Source: Gnetum montanum
Lineage: Eukaryota > Streptophyta > Gnetopsida > Gnetales > Gnetaceae
Reading direction: 5' to 3'
Assembly: GCA_015680685.1 (NCBI GenBank)
Contig: MNCI01020980.1
Coordinates: forward strand, 128,015 to 169,018
DNA: 41,004 nucleotides
How positions within the stretch are numbered: the stretch's first letter is position 1; each line of letters starts with the position of its first letter. The notes below the pieces were generated by a model. It searched no databases, was not told where the DNA came from, and was given only the letters and a program-made list of their open reading frames with translations. Made by a program: the position numbers and the translations under genes. This document shows positions 9,667-21,501 of this stretch, in pieces.

Positions 9667-11279
9667 GCTCCCCATAGAGCTTGTCTGATTATTTTGTCAG
9701 CAAATTTTGTACTTTCCAAGATAAGGAAACTGGTAATTTTGTATTAGTTGTTGCATCATTCTTTGGGTGCTTTCTTTTGGGATCACAAGCTTACCATTTT
9801 TGGACAGCAAGTGCTATGTAAAATATCTGTTTTTCTGTGCTAAAGCATGTTCTGTAGGCATAATAACTATATCTTGGCAGTAAGTTGTCTGGAAATAGGC
9901 ACAATTACAACCATGCCTGGATTGGATGTAAAAACCTACCATGATGGTTATGTCATATCCATTAGTGTAGGCTTGAACAGGCATTGGGATTTTGGCATGC
10001 AAAGTGTCTTATTTAGGTTCCAACTTCCAAGATATGTGCTTTTAAGTTGAACATCATAAGTCGTTCGTTGATCTTCAAAGAAGCATTGGGCGTTGGATGC
10101 CTGATATCTATGGTTAGTCAAATCCTAAAATAGTGTCTTTCTGAATAAAACACTTCATGTCTATCTAAAATTACCAAATGATATCAAATGATCATATGTA
10201 CAGCTTCAAACCAGAATTCGTTTGGTCAATTGTGCATGCTGCAGTTGCAGACAACTAGTTTTCCATCATCATGATATTTGAATGTTTTTGCTAACAGCGG
10301 TAGTAAGGATCATTAAGGTTCCACATAATCAGTCCATGCTTCTAAAGCCATGGAAGAATTTTATACGGTACTGGGTGAGACGATAAGGTGGAGCATTGGT
10401 CAACATAATTTGGGCTTGTGGAACAAAGCAATAACGAACAGACTGTGTCAAGGAACTCAGAATTTGGTTTTCCAGGTGTAGTAATAACAATGTAGTGCAG
10501 ATGATTTGGCCCTGGAACTGCCACCCAAATGAGGTAGGCTATGGCTTATTTTTGTTCAGCAACATCTACAATAGCATCGGGGAACCAGGGATGAAATTTT
10601 AAATCTTCATGTCACATACAATTTTTGACCAACTCGCTAATACTGTCAGTGATCTGTTATACAAGGGTATAGGAATGATAAAGTTGATCTCATGGCTTCA
10701 ACAAGACATCCACAACTGTCGAAAAATGAATTATAAGTGAGCAAGTTATAATTATTAACGTTTGTGTCTTTGAAGAAATTCTCTAATAAACCAAGATTTC
10801 AAATTCTGAAGTGGATGCGTCTTTGATTCAAAGGGTATCTATCAAGGCAACAATGGTTGCAAGCACGTTGAAGAATTTGTGATAATTTGTAGTGCAAAAT
10901 TTTGCATACACAAAGGGCGATTAGGCATCATAAATCTTAACAGAAATCAACCAAATGCGCATTCATGTTGCTGGACATGAAAGAAATTATGCAACAACAA
11001 AGCTATATAAAATGAGAGTAGTATACACGGATATAAGTATTCTAATATTCTTCTATTCTAAAACTTCAGTTTCTAAGATCATTGCAATACAAAATTCCTT
11101 GTACCTAGAGCAATGTACAAGCATATAACATATACATGCATTTCAATTCAGAGCTGAAAAGCCTCATTTACTCTGTTCAGGAACTAGCCTCCATTGTCTA
11201 ATAACAGACAATGTATCAAGTGATCTCTCCTGAATAAAAATTGTAGGACCCAAAATTCATGGCAACCTAACAAATGGAT
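9667..11279. other. Intergenic region between two convergent genes
   Basis: Holds the 3' flanks of both genes. AATAAA at 10144-10149 is a possible poly(A) signal for the KASH gene. A minus-strand open stretch at 10342-10524 (residues AVPGPNHLHYIVITTPG readable) looks protein-like but is short and unrecognised. Nothing else is supported. Confidence 0.5.
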
Positions 11280-12359
11280 CTAGTTACTTTCCTTGCCTTG
11301 TTCCTGCTTGCTTTTGTTTCCAAACCAACTAGCAACTATGGGAGTAAGAGCAACTGTGGGTGGAAACCTGATAGGTGAAGCTGCCTTATGTGCTGCATAA
11401 GCAAGTGCTAATGTTCCTACCTTCTCCCCTGTCTCGTCAGTGTGAATTCCAATCTGCCCATTCAAAAAGCAGAAACATGAAGAAGATTTCAAAGGATAAA
11501 ACGTCAAAGAAGCAAAAATTCACACTACTTCTGTACATTTGATAACTTAATGGTACTATATGAACGATATGATTATAAAAGGGCAAAGTCTGAATCAGAC
11601 ATGGATAACAGTTACAAGTTTGAAAAAATGGGCAAATTTTCATCATTTTCCATGGTAAAACACTTACCCTATGTGGCTATTTCCCAAAAATCATGCATGG
11701 ACACTGCTTAAACTCTAGATTAAAAATGGCCATAAAAGAATACCTTGTCAAGCAGGCCTTGGACATCCACCCCTACACTGATGAGAAGATAACAAAGAGA
11801 AAAGGACACCAAGCTAAGAGAAATGGAGGTAACTAAATATGCTCCTCCATATCGTGCCAACAATTCCTTGGCCTGGTTTTTCTTCCTTTTACCGGAGTTG
11901 TCTCCACTACCCTCCTCATCTTTTGAAGTAAATATCTATCCAAATCATACCCACAAACTGAGCTTGCAATATTTCTAAAATAATTTCTCTGAAGCTAATA
12001 AAACAAAGCTTGAAATCTACGCATTGCCACCAAATACCAACTACACAACTGCATTTCAGCATATGAATTTGGGTAAAACGCAAACAATTCCGTTATTTGG
12101 GATTATTAAGTACCTTCCACAGGCCTGCCTCTAGCCCAAATTTCTTGGTGACTTCTTCCACCGAAGCACTGCTGCTTTCCGGGGGGGCTGCTTCTTTTTC
12201 TTGTATTGCAGAACATCTCGCTGTACTTGTTGAATTTGAGAGTCTCTTTGCAGAAATCGAAGAGGTGAACGAAAATACAGGATTGACTGTTGCACGATTT
12301 GGTGAGCAAGAAGCAGCAACCAAAGCAGGGCGCAGCGAAGAAGCTAAGGTCACGCTCAT
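11280..12359 (-). CDS. DUF1279 / FAM210-like membrane protein, probably plastid-targeted (3 exons)
   Basis: Exons on the minus strand are 12359-12114, 11935-11744 and 11453-11280. All junctions are phase 0 with GT-AG introns of 178 and 290 bp. The product has 203 residues. Residues 1 to about 50 are rich in Ser, Ala, Thr and Arg with few acidic residues, like a chloroplast transit peptide. A charged KRKKNQAKEL stretch leads into ARYGGAYLVTSISLSLVSF, the hallmark start of the DUF1279 domain with its membrane helix, then the conserved GVDVQGLL. The last exon has a second hydrophobic part and a PPTVALTPIVASWF ending. The family is the FAM210 group in animals; plant members are predicted organelle membrane proteins of unclear function. 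An in-frame ATG at 12431 would add 24 residues, but the extension does not look like a targeting sequence. All exons are intact. Confidence 0.87.
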
Positions 12360-12909
12360 GGTTGCTCTGATTTCCTCATAATCTGTTGTAATGGAATAAA
12401 TGGTCTCTGCTCTCCCTGATCCAACGCACATCCAATGGCAGGCTCAGAGTATTCCACATCGCTCCATGTATGATTCTTTGCTCCCTGTGTATTCTGGATA
12501 ACCTTCGTATCTGATGTTGGTTATCAATTATCATAAATGCATATGTGCTAGCAAGCCGGGCTTCAGATATTATTTTTTGTATGACATGTGACTTCCACCC
12601 GAAGTTTCTTGAAAGATTTCACTTCATGAACTAAAGGACTCTTTCTTTATGTATTATTATTGCTATTTACGTCATTCTTTGTTGCTATAAGGCCAAGATA
12701 ATAACGATGATTATTATTGTGTCCTTTGTAAATTATCAAGTTAGGATATATTTTTAGTTACCTTATAACCTAAAACTACTTGGGCATGTTAGAATTGAAA
12801 TTACTTGACCGTAAGCTTTAACACATATAGTTAATACAATAGTTTTGTGGAACTTAATTTATTTCTAGCTTTTTCTTATTTTTCACATTTCCTTTCATTT
12901 ATCTAATAT
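12360..12909. other. Upstream region of the DUF1279 gene
   Basis: Probable 5' leader and promoter of the minus-strand gene, AT-rich beyond about 12640. No second gene or clear promoter element is visible. Confidence 0.45.
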
Positions 12910-12930
12910 AATAAAGAAGTATTAGCCTAG
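12910..12930 (+). mobile_element. 5' part of a tRNA-derived SINE, interrupted
   Basis: The sequence GTATTAGCCTAG directly before the LTR element matches the A-box region (GTGTTAGCCTAGTGG) of SINE copies at 39377 and 28690. It continues as CCTAGTGG after the 3' LTR at 27938. The 15-kb element therefore split this SINE inside its internal promoter. The exact 5' limit of the SINE is uncertain. Confidence 0.75.
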
Positions 12931-13848
12931 TGATGAGTTGTGTTAAGTTGGTTGCATCGATGAGGCCTCGTTGACGCAGCCTCATTGATGAGGCCTAGTC
13001 GATGCATCTTACCATGCGTCAACGAGGCCTTGTCGACGTAGTGTCATGTGTCGGCTATAAATACGTGCTTGTAGTTGCATTTATGGCATAAGTAGATTGT
13101 AGTTGCATCGGAGCTCTTGCATTTTTTCCATTTGAAAGTTAGAATTTTTCCCCCAAGTGCAGTAGGATTCATTGAGTGTACAGATTTTTATTCGAGCATT
13201 GTTGTAACTAAGCATGACAATGTATGCGGCAATAAAGATGAGCTTTTTGATAAACCTTGGAGAACTCTAAATAGATTAGCTATTTTATTTATGCATTTAC
13301 TGTTTCCAATTATTTATTAAATGCTTTCAATTAGTTATTAAATATTTTCCAATTATTACATTAATGAGGCAATTAAGCAAGATAGATGACACAAATAAGT
13401 ACGCCCGTTTCAAGCATAACACGTATTCACTTAGTAGTCCTAGCAGCATTATTGCTTGGTACACCCAGTAGTGCAGCACTTCATTGCCCAATAACGGATA
13501 CGTGGGTTTAGGACTTGTACGGAAAGTGGGATCAGATGCTTAAGTTAGGATTAGTTAAATGCTAGTTAATTAGTTAATTTAGATTAGTTAATCAAATTCC
13601 TTTTATCTACATTTTAGCACCAACTTATAAAACACAAAATGATAAAAATTGGATGCCCTAGTTACACTTAACCATACCAACGAACATCATACATGTAATT
13701 GGGAAGACAACGATTGACCTTAAGGCTAGATTCACTTCCTAAAGGACTAGTCAACTGGAAACAATAAAGTTTGCAGAATTCAATTGAATCGCACATGAAT
13801 GCTTTGTGATTCGTATCGTTGGGCATAGGGGTACCTCATCACTTATCA
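12931..13848 (+). repeat. 5' LTR
   Basis: 918 bp, TGATGAGT to ACTTATCA. U3 carries palindromic GAGGCCTCGTTGACGC-type repeats (about 12955-13040), TATAAATA is at 13056-13063, TTTTTATT at 13185-13192, and the AATAAAGA poly(A) signal at 13231-13238. Compared with the 3' LTR it differs mostly by C/T and G/A changes plus small indels in U5. Confidence 0.95.
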
Positions 13849-13849
13849 T

Positions 13850-13867
13850 TGGTGCTGTTGCCAAGGA
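13850..13867 (+). promoter_or_regulatory. Primer-binding site, tRNA-Asp type
   Basis: TGGTGCTGTTGCCAAGGA starts two bases after the LTR end. It matches the Athila-type site TGGCGCCGTTGCCGGGGA (complement of the tRNA-Asp 3' end) except for four differences, all C-to-T or G-to-A, as expected from decay of methylated cytosine. Confidence 0.8.
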
Positions 13868-14329
13868 TTTTGTTTGTGAAAAGTATGCTATTTAGGTCTA
13901 AGTGAATACCATTAATATCGTTGTATGAACCTCAAGGTCAATATCATTCCCATTATACATAGAATTATAAAAGCACACTGCTAATTTTGTCTTGTTTTGC
14001 AAAATGTCTTTTCTTCTCACAAGCACAAAGATACCAAACCACCAGTCCCACAAGAGTGCAAAGTGGTATACTCATCCAAATGAGTTTCTACTGAACTTCA
14101 CCTTCATCCTACATCAGGATGAATAATTGCGATAGTGTGATATGGAGGGCAACATCGTCTTGCCTCCCGATAGATCTATGCCCAAAACATTGTTTAAAAC
14201 CCTTAAGAAGTTGGGCATAGAAGATCTTCATGAAGAATATGTTGTGGATGGTTATGACACTTGAAACTACTGTCCCACTGAAATACAATGCAAACGAGAT
14301 CAACGTCAGGAGAAACTCCATGAAGCTAC

Positions 14330-15216
14330 TCATGAAGTGTTTGTTGGTCGTTGCGTCTACTAGGCCACGTATACGTGGCCCTGTCGACATGGCCCCGTCG
14401 ACGCATCCTTCCATGCATTGACGTGGCCCCGTTTACACGACAACTTTTTGGCCTATAAATAAGAGGGCTTCCACCCCTCTTAGGTACCTTTTTGTGAGTT
14501 GTAGAGAAGCTCTCGTAGTTTGTTCCCGCAAGAGTTAGAATATTTTCCAAGTGCCCGCAATAGGTGTAAAGAAGATGTCCAACTCTTTATTCGAGCGCTA
14601 ATGTATCTGAGCCCATTGGCGTGAATGGCAATAAAGATGAGCTTTCAAGCATTTCTTACAACATTTGGACTTAGCCATTTAATGCATTTAATAGCTTAAT
14701 ATTTCTATGCTTTGATAATTACTAAAGTTTCTCTTATTGTTAGTTTAATCGCTATCGATCATTCATAGTTCATAGAAACCATAAGTACGACCATCTCGAA
14801 CACAAACCCAACACTTGGTAACCCAGTGATGCTTAACGTTTGGTAACCCAGTAGTGGTTAGGGGATGCTCAGAACATGCCCGGAAGATGGGACCATATAC
14901 TTATGTTAGGAATAGTTAGGATACAAATTAGGATAATTATAGATTAGATAATAGTTCATTCCTTACTTTCCATACCTTAATTAGACTCCAAAAGATAAGT
15001 AAAAAGCTATAAAAATTAGTTGCCTCAATCTTACTCAACCATCGCCACTAGAACATCACAAGTGAGATTGGGAAGACAACGACCATTCTAACCCAAGGTT
15101 TTGCTAGTTAGGGTCTGGTGTATGTTAAGTGCTTACAGTCTACGGAATTCGACCGAGTCATGTGTGAATGCCCGTGATTCATATGGTTGGGCGTAGGGCT
15201 ACCTAGCCGCTCATTA
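14330..15216 (+). mobile_element. Nested solo LTR, target duplication GCTAC
   Basis: 887 bp, from TCATGAAGTG to GCTCATTA, flanked by GCTAC at 14325-14329 and 15217-15221. Both termini are slightly decayed from TGATGAG/CTCATCA. TATAAATA is at 14454-14461, TCTTTATT at 14584-14591, and AATAAAGA at 14630-14637. U3 has GGCCACGT and GTCGACATGGCC palindromes. It lies in the leader of the 15-kb element, upstream of gag. Confidence 0.92.
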
Positions 15217-15372
15217 GCTACAAAAGGAAAACATTACACTAATCCATTGTTCCTACTAAATCAAGATGACATTGAGGATCCTCTTATTAAAGGTTCTCAA
15301 CGTGAAGATTCTCCACCCCCTGCTACTAATGACAAGGGTGTGAACCTGACCCTGTGATCCATTATTTATAAA

Positions 15373-16671
15373 TTGGATTCAAGAAAAAGTGGTAGCCAAG
15401 GTAGGGACTCAGGCAAGCACCACAATAGCAAGAGATCTAAGGATGGTGATCATAATAAATGTAAGAGTGGTGGCAAACACCATGGTGGCAATGGTGGTCC
15501 ACCTTCCTCTTCATCCAATTTTGAACATTCCTTTTCATCTAACGATATTCATGAAAGCTATCATCAAAATGACCATGATGAAGGTGATCAGCAAGATAAC
15601 AATGACCGTGAAGGCCACCAAAACTGAAGGGGTGGTTGAAACCGTCATCGACACAGCAATCATGATGAACCTCTATTGGTGACTCGAAGTATGCTCAACA
15701 TTGTAGAGGTAGTAAAAATCCCAACCAAGCATATGAAGGATAGTCGGATCAAGTGCCTAGACATGAATAATATCCCAAGATTTGAAGGGGGATATAACTC
15801 TGATCCGCAAACACATCTACAAGCTTTTCAAGATGCCTATGCCTTATAGAACATAGAGAATGAGGGGCAGAAACTCAAGCTTTTCCTAAGGACACTTATT
15901 AAGGAAGCTGAGAGTTGGTACCGATCCTTAGAGCTAGAGTCCATCCAAAGGAGTACCATGTTAGAGTTGTTCAATGATAAATACTAGACATACTCCAAAG
16001 TGTCTAATTTGATAAGGCAAATTCAAGGTTGAAAACAAGAAGCACATGAACCCTTGGATGCCACCATGGGCCAACACTATTCACTCTTACACTGATGCCC
16101 TAATCATGATTATTCTCAAAGGGAACAACTTTGCCACATCATAGATGGGATTAGAGTAGAAAATAGAAAAACCCTTGGGGTGTATGCCCAAGGAAGGTTG
16201 TCTGAAATGAGAGCTCATTAGATCCAAAGGATAATTGATCAAGTAGCAAAAGAAGAAGGTAAACTACAAAAAAGGAAAAGTGCTAAAGAGTATAATAAGG
16301 ATCCTTTCATTAGAAAATGAGAGGTCTAATTTTGTGATGAGGAGGAATCACTGCTTGATGAAGTGGTGAACAGAAAGACCTTGCCCATCCAAAAATCTGT
16401 TTCCGACATTTCAGCCAAGGTTGACAAGTTATGGGACTCTTTGGATAAAAAATTTCAAATTGCTTTGAAGATTACTGAAGAATCCAAAGAGCAAAATAAT
16501 GATCGTAATTACAAGAGGCGGAAAGAAGCTAAATGTGCCTACCAAAGAGGTAAGGGCAAAACTGTTGTAGTAGAGAAAGTTGTGGAGTTTGACTTTGATG
16601 ATGAAACTGAATATGACATTTGCCAATACAAACATCCAAAGGGATGTTTCCCTATAGTGTCACACTTATAA
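15373..16671 (+). pseudogene. gag remnant of the 15-kb element
   Basis: A basic, Ser/His/Asp-rich N-terminal part (15373-15627) is followed by a readable capsid domain at about 15760-16010, with IPRFEGGYNSDPQTHL, KLFLRTLIKEAESWY and LELFNDKY. These match the retrotransposon gag pattern (F.G..DP..HL ... A..WY ... F...Y). Stops occur at Gln-type positions (for example TAG at 15847). A C-terminal open part (16363-16671) ends with a Cys-containing CQYKHPKGC segment that may be a worn zinc knuckle. Not functional. Confidence 0.75.
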
Positions 16672-17379
16672 GAGTCTAGAGTGTATGCATTGAATCCTCG
16701 CCTAGCTCCAAGACAATTACCTTACCCTTAAGGCAATCCAAGGTAGTTCCACCAACAGTAATAAGCTTATTACCCAAGTGGAACTCCTCCACAACCTTAT
16801 GAACAATACCAATAATGGTACCAACCACAATCATGGGGAATGCCACTACCAAGGTAGTAGTACCCTTATAAGAAACCAGATCCATATGGGCACTATGTTT
16901 AGTAGTCTGTCTCCCCTAGAAGTTTTGCAAGTCATGCATCATTCTAGCATCACTATTACCCTCTAGAGTACCACCGAATACATTCACCATCTACCCAAGG
17001 GAAAAACCCATATCTGTGTCCTTATCATCCTTCACATCCCTCTACATCTACACCTCCACCTTTAATCCAATTACCTCCTACTCTGTCTATGCAGGGTGAG
17101 ATTCCTCCACAGCCACAACAACGAAATGCTACAAGGGTTGTACACTCATGACCATTTTTTCAACCAAGTGGTCCAAATAATCGATCAAGGAAATGACCTT
17201 TCTTCTGGTCCAACAGTCCTCTCCAGCCCTCACAACCTACTCCAACTAATTTCCCTACATCTCTAGCATCCTCATCCTCTACATCAAATACCTTCAAGTA
17301 CCCTTCAAACCAAGTGCTGCCTAGGATCTGCACTATAATGCTAACTCATGTTTTTTCTTACTAGATTAAGGCTAGCAAT

Positions 17380-17860
17380 CTTCCTACAAAAATATCTAAT
17401 CCAGGAAGTCTAGTCATCTATCTCCAAATTGCTAGACAAGAGTCATGCAAGGCTCTTCTTGACTCTGGTTCTAGAGTTAATCTCATCTGCCATAACATGT
17501 ACAAGGCCTGGAACCTACCACCTCTTAAGAAGAACAACATTCATCTAGAATTAGTAGATCAGTCAATTACTATCCCTCTAGGATTAGTAGAGGACATTAT
17601 AACCACAGTTTGTGGGTAGTCCTATCTTACTAATTTTTTGGTAATCAAGGTGGACAATTGCAAAAATGACTTCTCCATCATCATGGAAAGAGCTTGGTTA
17701 AGAACGGTCAACACAAGAATGGATATAAGGGATCTATCTTTAGAAATATCCAAGGAAAATGAGCTAGGAAAAATTGAGAAGAAGCATATTCCATGCATCA
17801 CATATAGTGATAATGGATGCAATTGCATGCAAAAGATTTGATCAATCAAGAGTACATACA
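17380..17860 (+). pseudogene. Aspartic protease of the 15-kb element
   Basis: The frame contains ALLDSGSRVNLI at about 17452-17490, the D-S-G active-site loop of retroelement proteases, then the flap and a second hydrophobic stretch. One TAG stop lies at about 17617, at a probable former Trp or Gln codon. It is followed on the same strand by reverse transcriptase. The family and position are clear; the enzyme would not be made intact. Confidence 0.72.
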
Positions 17861-18085
17861 TTAAGACATGTAGTTAGTGTGTGCAAGATCAATATTTAAA
17901 AGTGTCTATACATAGCAACCACAAAGCAAGAGGGCCCCCAGTGGCTAAGAGCTAATTTAGATAGTAGCACAATATGCATGGAACCAACTAAGAGCCTAAC
18001 ATGTGCATATGTTGAAGGCATGGAGAAAATTGAACAAGTTCATTCCCAACTCTCTAATGAAGATGATAATAACTGTTGGTGAGAG

Positions 18086-19196
18086 TTGGAAATCTCTGAT
18101 CACTTTAAGCAGGAGCCCTTAGAACTAAAAACTTTACCAGCTGGTATGGAGTATGCATTTTTAAAGAATGGTAAATCGGTCATCATTAATGCCAAACTTG
18201 CTCCTAAGAAAAAAGAAAAGTTGTTGAAAGTGGTGAATAAATGGCTGACAGCCTTTGCTTGGTCATATCTAGAGCTAATAGGAATTGATCCATGGATATG
18301 CCAACATTGCATCTACATTGACCCAACCATGAAGCCTAGAAGGCACAGAGAGGTGGATAAACCCCAAATTAAAGCAAATCATCGAGGAGGAGATAGAGCA
18401 ACTCCTCAAGGTAAGGTTTATCTATCCAATTGCAAATAGTAAGTGGGTTAGTCCACTCATAATTGTACCAAAGAAGGGTGGCAAATGGCTAGTCTGCATC
18501 GACTTTAGGCTATTAAATATGGTAACATTTAAAGATCACTTTCCTTTATCATTTGTGGATCAAGTATTAAACACCATATTCAGGCATTGTTAGTATAGCT
18601 TTTTAGATGGTTATAGTGGCTATATCCAAATCCAAATTGCACCTGAAGATTAGCCCAAGACAACATTCACAAGTCCCTAGGGAACTTTTGCATACTATAA
18701 GATGCCATTTGATCTATGCAATGCCCCTACAACTTTTCAACGCTTAGTCCTTAGTATCTTTCAAAAGTAGATTGGTAGTGGTGTTGAAGTCTTCATGTAT
18801 GATTTTTCCACCTATGGAGCTACCTTTGAATAAGCCTTGGATCGACTTGAGCAAGTACTAAAGAGATGTGTAGCGATAAACCTACGGCTCAACTAGCAAA
18901 GGAGCCATCTAATGGTCCAAGAAGGCATTATGCTAGGGCACCAGATTTCACAAAAAGGAATTAAGGTAGACCTAGAAAAGATAAGGGTCATCCAAGAAAT
19001 AACACATCAACCAGATATCATTAAAAATGTTCGTTCATTCCTTGGACACACTGGCTACTACCAGCAATTTATTGAGAATTTTTCTAAGATTGCAAAGCCA
19101 TTGGTAGAGCTTACAAAGAAAGATACACCTTTCATTTGGTCCAAGGAATGTGAACACACATTCCAACAATTAAAGGAGAAACTCATAGAAACATGA
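18086..19196 (+). pseudogene. Reverse transcriptase of the 15-kb element
   Basis: The N-terminal part reads LKTLPAGMEYAFL, then TAFAWSYLELIGIDPWICQH, the Athila/Tat-style segment before the RT fingers. A frameshift near 18355 moves the frame to IYPIANSKWVSPLIIVPKKG and CIDFRLLN. The catalytic box reads VFMYDFSTYG where the family has FMDD, so the first catalytic Asp is replaced by Tyr. The thumb continues with GHQISQKGIKVD and FLGHTGYY. Stops (mostly TAG) occur at about 18651, 18678, 18767 and 18892. It is enzymatically dead on two counts. Confidence 0.88.
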
Positions 19197-19766
19197 ATTC
19201 TATGAGCACCAGACTAGTCTAGACCCTTCCACATCATGATAGACGCATCTAACTATGTCTTGGGAGTTGTGCTCATGTAGATGGATGATAAGAAACATCC
19301 ATACTACATCCACTATGCAAGTAGAAGCATTGTGATGGCATAGTTAAATTACACCACCACGGAGAAAGAATTAATGGTAGTGGTGTATGCGCTAGAAAAT
19401 TTCAAGCACTATGTGCTTGGTTACAAAGTATTAGTGCATACGGACCACAGTGTAATTCGCTTCCTCATGAACAAGCCAATGGTGAGCCCTCATGTTATAT
19501 GGTGGCTTGTGATCTTGCAGGAATTTGATCTCACTATGGTAGATCAAAAAGGGACCGAGAATGTGGTTGCTGACCATCTCCCTTGCTTAAGATGGAATAA
19601 TAAAGAGGAGGAGAGCACACTTTCTAATCAGTTTCTAGACAAACTTCTCTTTACAGGAGCAATAAGTGAACAAACGCCTATAAAAGCAACATGGTATAAT
19701 GGCATCCTCACATATCTTCTCACTCAGGAGATGCCACAAGACTTGGATTTTAGAAAGAAGCAATAA
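19197..19766 (+). pseudogene. RNase H of the 15-kb element
   Basis: The readable sequence includes a DAS motif (MIDASNYVLG), then TTTEKELMVVVYALENFKHY and HTDHSVIRFL, then GTENVVADHLPCL. These are the successive catalytic regions of Ty3/Gypsy RNase H (D, E, D, D). Two TAG stops break the early part; the frame is open from about 19350 to 19766. The catalytic acids appear to remain, but the polyprotein is broken. Confidence 0.85.
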
Positions 19767-19790
19767 TTTCTCCATCAAGTCAAATACTTC

Positions 19791-20940
19791 ATGGAAATTA
19801 ATGGGCACCTCTATAAGGTGTGTGCCAATGGCTTGATTTTTTGGTGTGTCCCTGACGAAGATCAACTGTGCATTCTTCAAGATGCTCACAAAGGACCTTG
19901 CGGAGGCCACTATGCAGGAAGATGCACAGCCATAAAAATCCTAATGGAAGGATACTATTGGCCTACAATCTTTAGGGATGCCCACCAATTCATTAAGTCT
20001 TGTGAACATTGCTAATGAGACAGGGGGATAACTGCTCACATGGAAGGTCCTCAATAGTGAATTTAACCACTGGAACCTTTCAACATATGGGGCATTGACT
20101 TCATGGATCCCATCACACCCATGTCCAATGGAAAGGCATATATTATAGTAGCAATTGACTACTACACAAAATGGACAGAAGCGACAACCATCTCTAATTG
20201 TACATCATCCATTATTGTCAAATTTATATAACAAAATATCATGAATAGGTTTGGGGTGCTACATTCACTAATCTCTAATAATGGAACTCATTTCACAAGT
20301 GCCACATTTAGAAAATTAATGCAATTCTTGGGGGTAAAACATAAATTAACAACACCTTACCACCCCCAAGCCAATGGTCAAGCAAAGGTAACCAATTGGG
20401 AGATTATGAAAATACTAACATGGACCATTAGCAAATATAGGAAGGAATATAGTACAAAACTTAACGATGCTCTCTGGGCTTATCGTTTAACTTGGAAAAT
20501 TCGTATTGACTATTCTCCCTACAAGTTAGTGTATGGAAAATTTTGAATGCTTCTAATTCAATCTGAGCTTTGTACAGTCTCGACAACCTATGATTTAAAC
20601 CTTGACCTAAGTCTAGCACAGAAAGAAAGGCTGATAAACCTGAACATGTTAGATGAAAATCGATTAGTGGCCCTATCTTTGAATGAGGTGAATAATGCAT
20701 TCAGCAAGCAATGACATGACCTTAAAATCAGAAAAGTAAAACTTCAACCAAAAGATAAAATTTCAAACATTGTGGGAGGGACCTTATGTCATTAATCAAA
20801 CCTTTTCATTTAGGGCCATGATAATTTACAAACCTAATAGCCCAAACAAAAAGCAATTGGTAAACATCCAACAAGTCAAGCCTTTCCTAGAACCAAGCCA
20901 GGTCAATGTAAAAACCACCTTAATGGTTGGATAACCACAT
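19791..20940 (+). pseudogene. Integrase of the 15-kb element
   Basis: The zinc-binding HHCC part is readable (HKGPCGGHYAGRC to SCEHC, about 19886-20015). The core has GIDFMDP (about 20095), where the first acid is kept. The second catalytic Asp is Asn (LISNNGTHF, about 20270-20290) and the Glu is Lys (NGQAKVTN, about 20373-20396). The C-terminal part continues to about 20930 with a KPFLEP ending. Two of three DDE residues are lost, so the enzyme is dead. Confidence 0.87.
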
Positions 20941-21501
20941 TCTATTTTTCAGATCTCCTCCTTCCAACTTAGTCATGGGGTAGATGGCCATTTGTGCTGA
21001 CCATTACCATGGCTTCTTAGTTTGGCTACCATTTTTTATTTTTCACGTTTTTGATTTTATGAATTTTTGATTTTCTAATTTTTCTAATTTTACACAATCT
21101 TTAGTACCTTTAAACTTTCTTGATTATTTTACACTTTATTATATATTTTACATCATTTTGCTTTTTTTTATTTAAGTATGATATTTTCTTATTTGTGCTA
21201 ATAAATGTGCTTTCTTGTCACAGGACACAATGTTGTTGTTGTTGTTTACTAATCATGGTTTGTGCTTAATGTGTGATTGTAAATGTCTAGTTTCTATTTT
21301 TAAATTATGATGTTTGATGACTTTGACATGGTTTATTTTTCATGAAATAGGCAGTGAGTCCATGACATCTGCCCATCCAATTAACTCTATGGTTTTCCTT
21401 GTTCTAGGAATTTGAGGTTCCTTCCATTAAAGAAACTTTTAATCAATCAATGACCTTGGTAGTTTTGGAATTAGAAAGGATTCAAAGATTTGTAAAGGGT
21501 G
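20941..21501 (+). other. Non-coding spacer after pol
   Basis: AT-rich sequence of the 15-kb element between pol and a nested solo LTR. No coding frame and no recognisable motif. Confidence 0.6.
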
